A DNA stretch of 64,000 nucleotides from Bacteroidota bacterium (GCA_002746305.1 NVWV01000008.1:189353-253352), one strand, 5' to 3'. Shown: positions 35,858-45,339, counted from the first letter of the stretch. Notes: a model not told the origin generated them from the sequence alone. Program-made: numbers and translations.

Positions 35858-36691
35858 TTATCGGCTAATCACAATATTTGATGTATAGATATGATTATCT
35901 CTGGCAATTATGAGTTTGTATATTCCAGACTGTACATTACGAACATCCAAAGTATCACTGTTTTTCTCAACAAAAATTAACCTGCCAAATACATCAACTA
36001 ATTCCAGTCGATCTCCACTTTCAACTCCCTCAATATGAATGAAGCCATTGGTAGGGTTTGGGAATACTTTAACTCTAATAGAATTCGTTTTTTCAATCCC
36101 TAATTTTGTTATTTCATAACACGTTGAGTCAAAGGACCTAGGATACAAGGCTTTTCCATTCTTACTGAAACAGACAAGTTCATTGCTAAATCCAGAAACA
36201 TTAACTCCCATAAAGGAAAAAAGTCCCTGAGGAGAACCTATTCCTCTAATAAAACTAGCCGAGCCAAAGTCTATAATCCTATGTACGCCATCCTCAAGAA
36301 GTAAACTGTCAACTTTCTGAACAGTAAAGACTCCACCATTTCCAGCATTAAAAGTATCTCCAACTTCCAAACCAAAATCATAAAACAGGAAATCTCCATT
36401 ATATTCTCTTATATAAACCTTTTCCCCTTCTACTCTATATAGTCCCCATAATTTAAAATCCAAAGTATCTTTCATTGACACATAAAGTTGACAATATTCA
36501 ACCCCATCTATGGTCTGCTTTCCATTAACATAATAGTGAGATGTGCGATGATAGACTACATTCCCAGAACCGTCATCCGTATATTGGGTAAACAAATTGT
36601 GCCAAGTTGCATTTTGTGTAGGAAACGACTCCAACTGAGCAGAAGCCGTTAGAGTAACTAAAATTAGTGAAATTAGAGTCAATATTTTCAT
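35858..36691 (-). CDS. Small secreted protein with T9SS sorting domain
   Basis: 277 residues: signal peptide (about 1-18, ASAQ), a beta-rich body (about 20-190) with YHRTSHYYVNGKQTIDGVEYCQLYVS and FYDFGLEVGDTFN segments, and a T9SS type A domain (VFPNPTNGFIHIEG ... DVRNVQSGIYKLII). The body resembles the many uncharacterised T9SS cargo proteins that begin with QNATWHNLF-like motifs; no enzyme site is visible. It sits between ligA and the DUF6913-dapA operon. Confidence 0.85.
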   Translation of the reverse strand: MKILTLISLILVTLTASAQLESFPTQNATWHNLFTQYTDDGSGNVVYHRTSHYYVNGKQTIDGVEYCQLYVSMKDTLDFKLWGLYRVEGEKVYIREYNGDFLFYDFGLEVGDTFNAGNGGVFTVQKVDSLLLEDGVHRIIDFGSASFIRGIGSPQGLFSFMGVNVSGFSNELVCFSKNGKALYPRSFDSTCYEITKLGIEKTNSIRVKVFPNPTNGFIHIEGVESGDRLELVDVFGRLIFVEKNSDTLDVRNVQSGIYKLIIARDNHIYTSNIVISR

Positions 36692-36696
36692 ATCTC

Positions 36697-36704
36697 CAAA
36701 GATA
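36697..36704 (-). promoter_or_regulatory. -7 box for the small T9SS protein gene
   Basis: TATCTTTG on the minus strand, 5 nt before ATG 36691; it lies in the 19-bp gap after ligA. Confidence 0.6.
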
Positions 36705-36710
36705 TAAAAT

Positions 36711-38750
36711 TCAACTCCCCTCTAACATAATTGCAAATTCATCTTCTGTAATCATTCTAACTCCTAGTTTCTCTGCCTTTTCTTTTTTAGCAGGTCCCAT
36801 ACTATCTCCCGCTATTATAAAACTAGTAGATTTTGAAATTGAACTTACATTTTTACCGCCATTGTCTTCTATTAAACTTTTCAGTTCATTGCGACTAAAA
36901 CGTGTAAAGACTCCACTCACTACTATTTTAGCTCCATCCAAAGCATTGCTTGACAGCTCTTTTTCTACAACTTCGAAGATCAATCCTTCAGCTTTTAGCA
37001 AATCAATTTCTACCCGATTGGCCTCTATCTCAAAATAATCAATCACACTTTTCGCAATCACAGATCCTATCTCACTTACACCATTGAGTTCTTCAAAATC
37101 TGCAGCCATTAGTGCATCAATATTTTTAAAATGGAAAGCTAATTTCTTAGCTACAGTCTCACCTACAAAACGAACCCCTAAAGCAAATAGCACTTGTTCA
37201 AAAGGCTGACTCTTAGACTTCTGAACTCCATCTAAGATGTTCTCTACTGTCTTTTCTTTAAAACTAACTACACGTTCATCACCGCTTTCTTCATTGATTA
37301 TTGCCTTGCTAAGTCCTAGCATATTCTCTTGAGTCAAAGCGTACAAATCCGCAGCTCGTTTCACCAATCCAGATTGATATAACACATCTATTTTCCCTTC
37401 TCCTAAGCTATCTACGTCCATAGCTTTACGACTTATAAAATGCTCTATTCTACCTTTTATTTGAGGTGGACAACCATCTACATTGGGACAACGATATACC
37501 ACATCTCCTTCTGGTCTTTCAAGTATAGTCTCGCATTCGGGACAAGTAATGGTAAATAGAGTTGGCAATGACCCTGCCTCTCTTGCACTTGTATCTACCT
37601 TCACAATCTTGGGAATAATCTCTCCTCCCTTTTCTACAAAAACAGTATCACCTACACGTACGTCTAACTGAGCTATAAAATCTGCATTGTGGAGACTTGC
37701 TCGCTTTACAGTGGTACCTAACAACTGCATGGGTTCTAAGTTTGCCACAGGTGTTACCGCTCCCGTTCTTCCTACCTGATAGGTAATACTAAGCAACTTG
37801 CTTTCTGCCTGCTCGGTTTCAAACTTATACGACATTGCCCAACGAGGGAATTTACTCGTAAAGCCCATTTCTTCTTGCTGTAGGCGGCTATTGACTTTGA
37901 TTACTACTCCATCAATTTCGAAACTTAAATTCTTACGTTCCTTATCCCAGTATTCTATGAATCCCCAAACATCCTCAATACCGTCACATAACTTTGTAGC
38001 ATCATTCACAGGCAATCCATATTGTCTCATTTGGGATAGGCTATCCCAATGACTTAGTTCTTCATTCCCATGCTCAACCAATTGATATAGAAATGCATCC
38101 AATGGTCTTTTGGCAACCTCACTACTGTCTTGTAACTTTATGGTACCTGCAGCTGTATTTCGAGGATTTTTGTATAAATCCTCCCCTTTGGCAGCTCGAT
38201 CTTTATTCATTTTTACGAAAGCTGCTTTATGTATAAACATCTCGCCTCTCACTTCCATACTCTCTGGAAAATCTCCTTTTAATTGGTGAGGAATACTCTT
38301 TACCGTTTTTACATTTGAAGTTACATCATCTCCTTGTGTTCCATCTCCACGTGTAATCGCTTGTACCAATTTCCCTTCTTTATATCGCAATGCAATGGCA
38401 AAGCCATCAAATTTCAACTCGGCTGTATACTGATAAGCATTTCCTCCATTTAACTTGGCCACCCGTACATCAAAATCCAACAACTCCTCTTTATTGTATG
38501 TATTGCCAAGACTTAGCATTCGAGTACTGTGAGGCACTGTATTGAAATTCTTTGTAATATCTCCTCCCACTTGCTTTGTAGGGCTATTTGCATCTGCAAA
38601 CTGAGGGAATGCCATCTCTAGCTTTTCAAGTTCCTTCATTTTCATATCAAAACTCTGATCTGAAATGGTAGTATTGGCTAATACATAGTAATTGTAATTA
38701 TGCTGCTTTAACTCAGCGGTTAACTCTTGTATTTTGACTTGTGTACTCAC
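36711..38750 (-). CDS. ligA: NAD-dependent DNA ligase
   Basis: 679 residues from a GTG at 38750 (MSTQVKIQEL); the open frame continues 26 codons upstream, but that stretch is unlike LigA and contains the -7-like box TATTTTCG (38763-38756). Domains: Ia (1-70), adenylation with Lys113 in ELKFDGFAI, OB fold (about 330-400), zinc finger (CPECETIL ... YRCPNVDGCPP), helix-hairpin-helix repeats (about 450-580), and a BRCT domain (about 600-679). Seals nicks in replication and repair using NAD+. Confidence 0.95.
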   Translation of the reverse strand: MSTQVKIQELTAELKQHNYNYYVLANTTISDQSFDMKMKELEKLEMAFPQFADANSPTKQVGGDITKNFNTVPHSTRMLSLGNTYNKEELLDFDVRVAKLNGGNAYQYTAELKFDGFAIALRYKEGKLVQAITRGDGTQGDDVTSNVKTVKSIPHQLKGDFPESMEVRGEMFIHKAAFVKMNKDRAAKGEDLYKNPRNTAAGTIKLQDSSEVAKRPLDAFLYQLVEHGNEELSHWDSLSQMRQYGLPVNDATKLCDGIEDVWGFIEYWDKERKNLSFEIDGVVIKVNSRLQQEEMGFTSKFPRWAMSYKFETEQAESKLLSITYQVGRTGAVTPVANLEPMQLLGTTVKRASLHNADFIAQLDVRVGDTVFVEKGGEIIPKIVKVDTSAREAGSLPTLFTITCPECETILERPEGDVVYRCPNVDGCPPQIKGRIEHFISRKAMDVDSLGEGKIDVLYQSGLVKRAADLYALTQENMLGLSKAIINEESGDERVVSFKEKTVENILDGVQKSKSQPFEQVLFALGVRFVGETVAKKLAFHFKNIDALMAADFEELNGVSEIGSVIAKSVIDYFEIEANRVEIDLLKAEGLIFEVVEKELSSNALDGAKIVVSGVFTRFSRNELKSLIEDNGGKNVSSISKSTSFIIAGDSMGPAKKEKAEKLGVRMITEDEFAIMLEGS

Positions 38751-38755
38751 TGTGG

Positions 38756-38763
38756 CGAAAATA
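38756..38763 (-). promoter_or_regulatory. -7-like box for ligA
   Basis: TATTTTCG on the minus strand differs from TAnnTTTG by one base and ends 5 nt before the GTG start. The same TTCG variant precedes the genes starting at 21294, 26335 and 56308. Confidence 0.5.
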
Positions 38764-38814
38764 CAACAGTGTACTAAAGAATGATTTATCAAAACCCACA
38801 AAATATGCCCGTAA

Positions 38815-38846
38815 AAAATAAAAGTCAATTCTTGCGAATTGACTTT
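38815..38846 (-). terminator. Minus-strand intrinsic terminator upstream of ligA
   Basis: AAAGTCAATTC-GCAA-GAATTGACTTT on the minus strand (38846-38821), a perfect 11-bp stem, runs into TATTTTTTA. It stops leftward transcripts coming from the LytTR regulator 3 locus or from an RNA started in 38850-39200. Confidence 0.75.
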
Positions 38847-38963
38847 CGAGTATAAGAGTCAAAAAATGTTAAATAAAGTATTGCTCAGCCTGTTCAGTTT
38901 CCATAGTCAATAGAGAGGCTACCCTTATTCTGTTTCAAATTTGCATTCATAAATGCAAAAAAA

Positions 38964-38992
38964 TTAGTGAACCATCAATTAGTTTAGTGAAC
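38964..38992. repeat. TTAGTGAAC direct repeat, 20-bp spacing
   Basis: Identical 9-mers at 38964-38972 and 38984-38992. The spacing equals that of the candidate LytTR sites at 8.7-11.5 kb, but the sequence differs, which would suit binding by the more divergent regulator 3. Confidence 0.6.
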
Positions 38993-39017
38993 GTTGGGTA
39001 TTAATCTCTAAACGCAG

Positions 39018-39042
39018 AAAAGACCACTTAAAGTGGTCTTTT
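39018..39042. terminator. Symmetric hairpin terminator
   Basis: AAAAGACCACT-TAA-AGTGGTCTTTT, a perfect 11-bp stem with A- and T-runs on both sides, so usable on either strand. On the minus strand it would end the regulator 3 transcript about 170 nt past its stop. Confidence 0.8.
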
Positions 39043-39182
39043 AACTATTTAAAATTTGATTGCTTGAACTATAAATAAAAACATCAAAGATGTTCAATGG
39101 GTCAATTGAGAAGGCCAAATTATTGTTCGACTCGATGCGAATATTGACCCTCTACAGACATCACACAAGTAAAATTCCACTT

Positions 39183-39217
39183 ACTCTCTAAGCGTTATAT
39201 TTAACTCTCTAAGCGTT
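39183..39217. repeat. ACTCTCTAAGCGTT direct repeat, 21-bp spacing
   Basis: Perfect 14-mers at 39183-39196 and 39204-39217; the second overlaps the last codons and the stop of regulator 3. A related CTCTAAACGC occurs at 39006. Confidence 0.75.
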
Positions 39218-39955
39218 CATTTTCTTCTTAAATTCTGACCGTTTCCTTACAGACACTAATAATTTTTGCATATTAGTAAGCACTAATTCCCCGGTTGTGT
39301 TCTCATAACTTAGGACACTATTCAGATTAACTAAGTGAGACCGATGTATTCTGTAGAAATTATCTTTGGGCAATAGTTTTTCAAAATGACTCATCGACTT
39401 GGTAACCACTTCTGAAGAACCATTGGATAAATGAAAAATACAATAATTACCCGACTTCGATTCCATATAAATTATATTACTTAGGTTTATATTTTTAAAC
39501 CCCTCAAGAGATGAAATCATTAACTTATCATAAACTGGGGTATCTTCTTTTAGTAAAGCTCCAAAATGAGCTAATCTGGGGTCAGAGGACAATTTTAAAG
39601 GATCTAATTTAGCTACAGCATTCTTCAAATCTTCAACATCAACTGGTTTTAAAATATAATCAAGGGCTGAATACTTAATGGCTTTAATCGCATAATTTTC
39701 ATATCCAGTCACCATAATCACATGAAAATTTTTCTCAGGCAATTCACGAAGTAGTTCGAAACCACTCTTACCTGGCATCTCAACATCTAAGAAGACCAAA
39801 TGTGGAGAATGTTCCTTAATGATTTTAAAGCCTGTATCAACAGAATTTGCCCACCCCATGATCTCTACGTGAGGACAATGCTTACTCAACAGCATTTTCA
39901 TCACCTCAATACTATCGTTTTCATCATCTATTAATACTGCTCTTATCTTATTCAT
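39209..39955 (-). CDS. LytTR-family response regulator (regulator 3)
   Basis: 248 residues: receiver domain with Asp10/Asp11, phospho-acceptor Asp57 (LVFLDVEMP), VTGYE and YILKP; LytTR domain about 140-248 (NIIYMESKSGNYCIFHLS, VTKSMSHFEKLL, FYRIHRSHLVNLNSV). Partner of the propeller kinase upstream on the same strand. It is less similar to regulators 1 and 2 than those are to each other. Direct repeats lie at and beyond its 3' end. Confidence 0.92.
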   Translation of the reverse strand: MNKIRAVLIDDENDSIEVMKMLLSKHCPHVEIMGWANSVDTGFKIIKEHSPHLVFLDVEMPGKSGFELLRELPEKNFHVIMVTGYENYAIKAIKYSALDYILKPVDVEDLKNAVAKLDPLKLSSDPRLAHFGALLKEDTPVYDKLMISSLEGFKNINLSNIIYMESKSGNYCIFHLSNGSSEVVTKSMSHFEKLLPKDNFYRIHRSHLVNLNSVLSYENTTGELVLTNMQKLLVSVRKRSEFKKKMNA

Positions 39956-40059
39956 ATATCTAGCCCTATCTGGTTATTTCAATTGTCCTTAAGAGTCGTT
40001 CTACTCTTTTTAAATTTCTTATTCTAATGCATTTTAAATCTAAACATTTTGATACCCCC

Positions 40060-40232
40060 TTGCTATTCTTCTTAACGTTCATAATCTCAAACCATTGTCT
40101 TGTGACTTCTATATCTCAACAAATACTAGTACACCAACCGTCTTTTATGGCAAAATGATTTACACTGGACTGAGCGGACAGATTATTCATCTTCAGCACT
40201 ACGAGAAGCAATATGAATAATACTTTTCTCAT
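40060..40232 (-). pseudogene. Decayed N-terminal fragment of a propeller-kinase paralogue
   Basis: ATG 40232 overlaps the kinase 3 stop (ATGA) and opens 38 codons ending at 40116: a signal peptide (MRKVLFILLLVVLK ... LSAQ) and then SSVNHFAIKDG, matching the mature start of the adjacent kinase (SIVKHFTIEDG). After the stop, another frame shows SQDNGLRL, resembling the next propeller motif (HQDSFGYLW) at the expected distance. The rest of the 270-bp gap has no coding sequence. Reads as the eroded 5' end of a duplicated kinase gene; the alternative is a real 38-residue secreted peptide. Confidence 0.6.
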
Positions 40233-43126
40233 TTGTAAGGAAGCACTAATGTGACCACTGTACCTTCATTTGTTTCTGCATCTAATGGTTCTACTTCCAT
40301 GCTTGCTTCAAATCCTTCACTGACAAACAACTCCAATCTTCCTTTCACGATTTCCAAACCCAATGATTGATTTTTAGCTTTTTTAACATTATTCAATATA
40401 CCAATCCCGTTGTCTATAACCTTCACCTCAAGTAGTGTTTCACTTATTCCTTGAATACTTATTTTCAACTCACCTGTTCCATTTACGAAAGCATGTTTTA
40501 TTGCATTTTCACATAAGGGTTGTATCAACAATGGTGGGACATTTACTTCTTCCTCTAAAAGCTCTTGATCTACATTTATACTGTACTCAAACCTTCCTGG
40601 GAATCGCTGTCCTTCTATGGAAACATAATTCTCCAAAAAGGTAATTTCATCCTCTATTGGAATGAATTCCAGTCTGGAATACTGAAGTGAAGATCGAATC
40701 AATTTAGAGAACTTACTCAGCAATTGATTTGCATCCTCTTTATTCTCTTTAAGGATCAGTTTTTGGATTGAATTCAACACATTAAAAACAAAGTGTGGAT
40801 TCATCTGACCTCGTAGAGCTTTCGACTCCAATTCTATATTTTTAAGTTCTAAGTCTTTATTAGCAACTACTAAGTTACTCTTCACAGTAAGTTGACTTAT
40901 TCGGATTCTATAAAACCCATAAAAAGCCCCCAATACGAGTAAAAACACCACAATTCTTACCCACAAACGATCTATGAATCTAGGAGTAATGATAAAGCTA
41001 AAACACTCAGGCTCACTCCATGATACATTAGCCGCTCTAGCACATACCTCAAATCCATAGCTTGCAGGAGCTAGGTTATTTATCCTAAAATTTGCGTGGT
41101 CTGTAAGCACCCATTCTCCAGTATCACTATCCTGAATCAACCGATGTCGGTACATTTTTGAAACCTTCTTTGTCGAAACGGCTTCATAAAAAAACTCTAC
41201 GTTATTTTGATCATAAGCCAGTGTGATTGAATCTTCTAAATACAAACTATCTTCTTGGTGCATCCCCAATTTATTTAAGATCAGACTGGACACATCACCT
41301 ATTTTTTGATTCTTAGGAATTATAGTCACTCCAAGATCTGACATTACAAAAATTTTGGATCCATTGGGAGAGATATCATTGACATAGTTAGAAAACAACC
41401 CATCATCCTTCGTTAAATCAAGCTTCTTACTAAACTCTATTCCATCTTCATTCAATTGGTATTTAAAAATACTAATTCCTTTATCCGTACCACACCAGAC
41501 CTCTTCATTTTTATTATCTATAAAAACGGTATTAACCTTATCCGATATTAGATCATCTGCAACTGTAATGCTTGCCATAACCGTATCATTCTTTACCACC
41601 TGCACACCATAGCCTTTGGTTGACAAGAATATATAATCATTCAACACATCCAAATCACCTACACCAACCGTATTTTTAGACACTTTTAAGTCTATAATCT
41701 CGTTAGGTCGCTCATCATTATACACTTTCAAAAGACCTTGACTATTAGCGATATATACACAGTTTTTGCCAAATTTATATTCAGGAACAGTAATATTAAT
41801 CATAAGGTGTAAGTCCAAAAGCTCTTTATATTTATTAGATTCTATAAAAAATTGGACCAAGTGATTTGAGAATTCTCTTCCACTTGTACCAGCCCCACTA
41901 ATAAAGTTATATAAAACACCTTTATAAAGACTCATTGAGTCATTGTTTACAACAGTATCACGAAATATCATTTCAGATGGCAAAAAATTCAACACTGAGT
42001 TCTCTTTGTTATTTTCAATATATACTCCACTTTTATAGCTCAATTCAAAATCGGTAAAATACAGTACACTCGAATCCGGACTATAAAACAGCCCCTTTAC
42101 CCCACCATTTTCAAGTCTATAATTATTCAACTTTTCTCCAATATCATTTATCAAAAACAAATTCCCCTTATCTGTGCCTATAAGCATATTACCTCCAAGA
42201 CCTTTTCCCAAAGTAATCTTGTCATTCTTTTCAAGACCCAGACTTTCAACTGCACTTACAAAGTCATTCATAGCTAGAGCATAAACTCCCTGATTCAAAG
42301 TAGTAACCCACAATAAATTTTGTCGATCTTTAATCACTGAAGTGGCGTCTACTCCTTTAAAAACGGGAAATAAATTCCCATCATCCTTTATCTCAAAAAC
42401 ACCGTTATTTTGTGCTAGTACTAACCGCTCATCTATTTCAGTTAAGACCGGATGACGGCCATTTACCTGAACTTTTGCCTTCTTAACACTTGCAAGAAGA
42501 ACAGATCGCCTACTATGAGCTTTAGATGCCCGAACTGTCAAGTAATTCATTCTACTTCCTCTAAAGCTCGGACCCAAAAAAACTAGATTGTCTAACTGTA
42601 ACTCATCATGTTCAATAAATTCTGTGTAAGAATAGGATTTCAAAACGTCATTAACTGTTAGATGATAAATTGAATCTACTTTCTCATTTACACTCATAAA
42701 AAAATAAACATCATCACCATAAAAACCAACTTTTTCAGTCCATAACTGTTTAGCATGCTTCGACAGTAACCAATCATTATGCTTAAACGGAGTAAACTTC
42801 TGAGTTGAATGATTGTAAATATTAATACCACCATCCAAAGATGTGAACCATAGGTTTGAATGTTTATCCTCAAATACCTTGAATATAACATTTGAAGTTA
42901 GTCCATCAGTAATACTAAAGTTTGTAAACTCACTTCCATTATACCGTGACACGCCCTTATCTGTGCAAAACCAGAGATACCCAAAACTATCTTGGTGTAC
43001 GTAATGTACTTCATTACTTGGCAGTCCATCTTCTATCGTAAAATGTTTTACAATGGACTGGGCCTGTATAGTTATGCCGTAGATTGAAAAAAGAAATAGA
43101 AGACTAAACTTAACTATTGTTTTCAC
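40229..43126 (-). CDS. Propeller-sensor LytS-type histidine kinase (kinase 3)
   Basis: 965 residues, GTG start before a signal peptide (to about residue 22, IQAQ). The periplasmic part (about 25-690) is a two-component-regulator beta-propeller (repeats such as DGLPSNEVHYVHQDSFGYLWF, DGLTSNVIFKVFEDKHSNLWF, WCGTDKGISIF), followed by a Y_Y_Y domain (about 640-735; RINNLAPASYGFEVCARAAN). One membrane helix (about 738-757) leads to His_kinase (MNPHFVFNVLNS, His778) and HATPase (PPLLIQPLCENAIKHAF, DNGIGI). HTCS-like sensors often detect glycans; the ligand here is unknown. It shares an operon with regulator 3. Confidence 0.92.
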   Translation of the reverse strand: MKTIVKFSLLFLFSIYGITIQAQSIVKHFTIEDGLPSNEVHYVHQDSFGYLWFCTDKGVSRYNGSEFTNFSITDGLTSNVIFKVFEDKHSNLWFTSLDGGINIYNHSTQKFTPFKHNDWLLSKHAKQLWTEKVGFYGDDVYFFMSVNEKVDSIYHLTVNDVLKSYSYTEFIEHDELQLDNLVFLGPSFRGSRMNYLTVRASKAHSRRSVLLASVKKAKVQVNGRHPVLTEIDERLVLAQNNGVFEIKDDGNLFPVFKGVDATSVIKDRQNLLWVTTLNQGVYALAMNDFVSAVESLGLEKNDKITLGKGLGGNMLIGTDKGNLFLINDIGEKLNNYRLENGGVKGLFYSPDSSVLYFTDFELSYKSGVYIENNKENSVLNFLPSEMIFRDTVVNNDSMSLYKGVLYNFISGAGTSGREFSNHLVQFFIESNKYKELLDLHLMINITVPEYKFGKNCVYIANSQGLLKVYNDERPNEIIDLKVSKNTVGVGDLDVLNDYIFLSTKGYGVQVVKNDTVMASITVADDLISDKVNTVFIDNKNEEVWCGTDKGISIFKYQLNEDGIEFSKKLDLTKDDGLFSNYVNDISPNGSKIFVMSDLGVTIIPKNQKIGDVSSLILNKLGMHQEDSLYLEDSITLAYDQNNVEFFYEAVSTKKVSKMYRHRLIQDSDTGEWVLTDHANFRINNLAPASYGFEVCARAANVSWSEPECFSFIITPRFIDRLWVRIVVFLLVLGAFYGFYRIRISQLTVKSNLVVANKDLELKNIELESKALRGQMNPHFVFNVLNSIQKLILKENKEDANQLLSKFSKLIRSSLQYSRLEFIPIEDEITFLENYVSIEGQRFPGRFEYSINVDQELLEEEVNVPPLLIQPLCENAIKHAFVNGTGELKISIQGISETLLEVKVIDNGIGILNNVKKAKNQSLGLEIVKGRLELFVSEGFEASMEVEPLDAETNEGTVVTLVLPYK

Positions 43127-43208
43127 TCTGTAAATCTAATACAAACAATAAGATTTCGACTTTCTGCTACATAGAAATATACGTGGAATAAGTATGAGAT
43201 TGGCCCTT

Positions 43209-43216
43209 TATCTTTG
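43209..43216 (+). promoter_or_regulatory. -7 box for the RemB/Wzi-like gene
   Basis: TATCTTTG, a perfect match, ends 9 nt before ATG 43226 and contains the TTG that would otherwise look like an upstream start at 43214. Confidence 0.65.
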
Positions 43217-43225
43217 TCATTCAAA

Positions 43226-44884
43226 ATGAAAAAGATTATACTTTCTCTTGTTGCATTAATCTCGCTTAAGGTCTCTGCTCAAACACCTTTAACCTCTGGT
43301 TACTTTAATTATCACCTAACCGATAGATATGAAATTCTCAGTAGCACTATGAGCACTGACTTCTTTACCGGAATAAAACCATACCGTAGAGATGCTGTTT
43401 CTAGTTTTGCACAGAAATTAGTTTCAACATCCAAAGCGGACCAATTCAATAAAACATACCTCCAACTAGACAATAGTCTATGGCATAAGGACTCAGAAGA
43501 ACTCAAACGAAAACCTATTCTAAAACATTTTTTCAAAACCGAAAATGCTCTAGTATATGTTAATCAAGAACGGTTCAAGCTTATCATGAATCCAGTACTT
43601 GGCTTTATGGGCGGGACAGACAATCAAGACTCTCTATCGGTATATAGAAACAGTAGAGGCTTTGAATTGCGAGGAAACATTGGTAAAAAGGTTGGGTTTT
43701 ACAGTTACGTTCTAGAAAACCAAGTCCGTTTCCCCAACTACCTAAGAGACAAGTTTAAAAATGACTTTTCTGTAACCGGAGCTACACTAGCAAAATTCTA
43801 CAAAAACGATGCTCGTGACTTTTTCAATGTTGCTGGATATGTAACAGCATCACCCATTGAAGAGATTACTGTTCAATTTGGTCACGATAAAAATTTTATT
43901 GGCAACGGTTATCGTTCACTTATACTCTCCGACATAGCAACACCCAATACTTTCTTTAAGATAAACACCAAGGTTTGGAAGATTAACTATATGAATCTGT
44001 ATTCTGTACATACAGACTACCAAGGATATGACGAGAAATCACCTACTGCTAGGAAATTTTCGGCTCTACACCATTTAAGTATTAACCTTGGAAAAAATCT
44101 CACAATTGGTCTCTTTGAGAATGTGATTTTTGATAGACAAGATAGTCTAGAAACCAATAGATATGAGATTGACTATCTAAATCCCATTATTTTTTACAGA
44201 GCAGCAGAGCATGGTCTAAACAGTACGGACAATGTAATGTTGGGAACAGATTGGAAGTGGAACTTCTTAAGTCGGTTTAGCTTTTATGGTCAAGTAATTT
44301 TTGATGAATTCATCAAAAAAGAGTTCTTCTCACAAAGCTCTTCATGGGTAAACAAATGGGGGTACCAGGCTGGACTTAAATACATTAATGTTGCCAACAT
44401 AAGTAATCTAGATCTTCAGATCGAAATTAACCAGGTACGTCCTCATGTCTATCAACATGAAAAACGTTCACAGAACTGGATTCATTACAACCAGTCATTG
44501 GCACATCCTTTGGGAGCTAATTTCAGAGAAGTGGTTTCGATTGTCAGATATCAACCCTTAAAAAGACTTAATCTAAGTGCATCCTATATCTTCTCATCTC
44601 AGGGAATTGATACCAATAGGCTATCCACTAATTTTGGAGGTGACATTACTCGAGGGACAGAAGATATACTAAATCGAAATGACGTACACCTATTCCAAGG
44701 ACTTAACAATCAAATATCCACAATAAATATTAGTGCAACTTATATGCTTTGGCACAACTTGTTCTTTGATGCTTCAGTAATGTTAAGAAACCAATCCAAT
44801 CCACTACTTTCATCCAATCGAAAAAACAATATTTTTAGAATTGGAATGAGACTTAACCTAGCTGCGTTAGACTACGGCATATAG
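43226..44884 (+). CDS. Outer-membrane beta-barrel protein, RemB/Wzi-like
   Basis: 552 residues: signal peptide (about 1-19, KVSAQ), then a long barrel-type sequence with many short amphipathic strands (GFELRGNIGKKVGFYSYVLENQVRF, ITVQFGHDKNFIGNGYRSLILSD, LNLSASYIFSSQG) and a terminal aromatic-rich strand (NIFRIGMRLNLAAL). The FGHDKNFIGNGYRSL segment and overall size resemble Bacteroidota Wzi-type capsule-assembly proteins and the gliding protein RemB. Surface-polysaccharide attachment or motility is therefore a possible role, not an established one. Confidence 0.6.
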   Translation: MKKIILSLVALISLKVSAQTPLTSGYFNYHLTDRYEILSSTMSTDFFTGIKPYRRDAVSSFAQKLVSTSKADQFNKTYLQLDNSLWHKDSEELKRKPILKHFFKTENALVYVNQERFKLIMNPVLGFMGGTDNQDSLSVYRNSRGFELRGNIGKKVGFYSYVLENQVRFPNYLRDKFKNDFSVTGATLAKFYKNDARDFFNVAGYVTASPIEEITVQFGHDKNFIGNGYRSLILSDIATPNTFFKINTKVWKINYMNLYSVHTDYQGYDEKSPTARKFSALHHLSINLGKNLTIGLFENVIFDRQDSLETNRYEIDYLNPIIFYRAAEHGLNSTDNVMLGTDWKWNFLSRFSFYGQVIFDEFIKKEFFSQSSSWVNKWGYQAGLKYINVANISNLDLQIEINQVRPHVYQHEKRSQNWIHYNQSLAHPLGANFREVVSIVRYQPLKRLNLSASYIFSSQGIDTNRLSTNFGGDITRGTEDILNRNDVHLFQGLNNQISTINISATYMLWHNLFFDASVMLRNQSNPLLSSNRKNNIFRIGMRLNLAALDYGI

Positions 44885-44901
44885 GCTAGAACCAAGTAGC
44901 A

Positions 44902-45339
44902 ATGGAACTTGCATTTATTCCTAGATTTTTAATTGGACTGCTCTCATCCAAGTTTCAGACTCAACGAGACCTCAACATCCTTTTGAGTAATACGTTGGTG
45001 ATTCTATTCTTCAAACTTTTTCAAAAGGGCATTTTAAACTTTAGTGAATCCATCCCTCATTTCTGTCTTTTCAAAAAGATATTTGGGGCTGGATGTCCAG
45101 TATGTGGTATCACAAGAGGGCTCAATGAAGTGGCTTCTGGCAACTGGCAAAACGCAATGACTCTCAACAGCTCAGCTATCCCTATTACATTGTTTTTTTT
45201 ATTGCAAATCCCATTAAGAATCGTTTCTTTGTCAATAGAGGGTAGTTCATCTGCAATGGACAGACTATCTGGATGGCTCAACAAAATTTTGATAACCTAT
45301 CTTTTGTTAACCTGGATAACTCAACTAATCATTAAATAA
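44902..45339 (+). CDS. DUF2752 membrane protein
   Basis: 145 residues with about three membrane helices and the DUF2752 hallmark GAGCPVCGITRGLNEVASGNW (CxxCGxTR, here CPVCGITR). Function unknown. It lies 17 bp after the barrel gene and 8 bp before the small zinc-ribbon gene, so all three may be co-transcribed. Confidence 0.88.
   Translation: MELAFIPRFLIGLLSSKFQTQRDLNILLSNTLVILFFKLFQKGILNFSESIPHFCLFKKIFGAGCPVCGITRGLNEVASGNWQNAMTLNSSAIPITLFFLLQIPLRIVSLSIEGSSSAMDRLSGWLNKILITYLLLTWITQLIIK

Larger units (their letters stand above)
38829..39208. other. Gene-free, symmetry-rich region downstream of regulator 3
   Basis: No credible open frame. It holds a palindrome TTTGCATT-CATA-AATGCAAA (38940-38959); TTAGTGAAC repeated at exactly 20 bp (38964 and 38984); a hairpin terminator (39018-39042); AACATC-AAA-GATGTT (39080-39094); an inverted pair GGGTCAAT/ATTGACCC (39099 and 39143); and a 21-bp-spaced ACTCTCTAAGCGTT repeat that runs into the regulator gene. 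It is a candidate LytTR target region and/or small-RNA locus. Confidence 0.5.

Noticed and set aside
36667..37038. 123-residue plus-strand frame opposite the ligA BRCT region
   Set aside because: The overlapping minus-strand sequence is unmistakable LigA.
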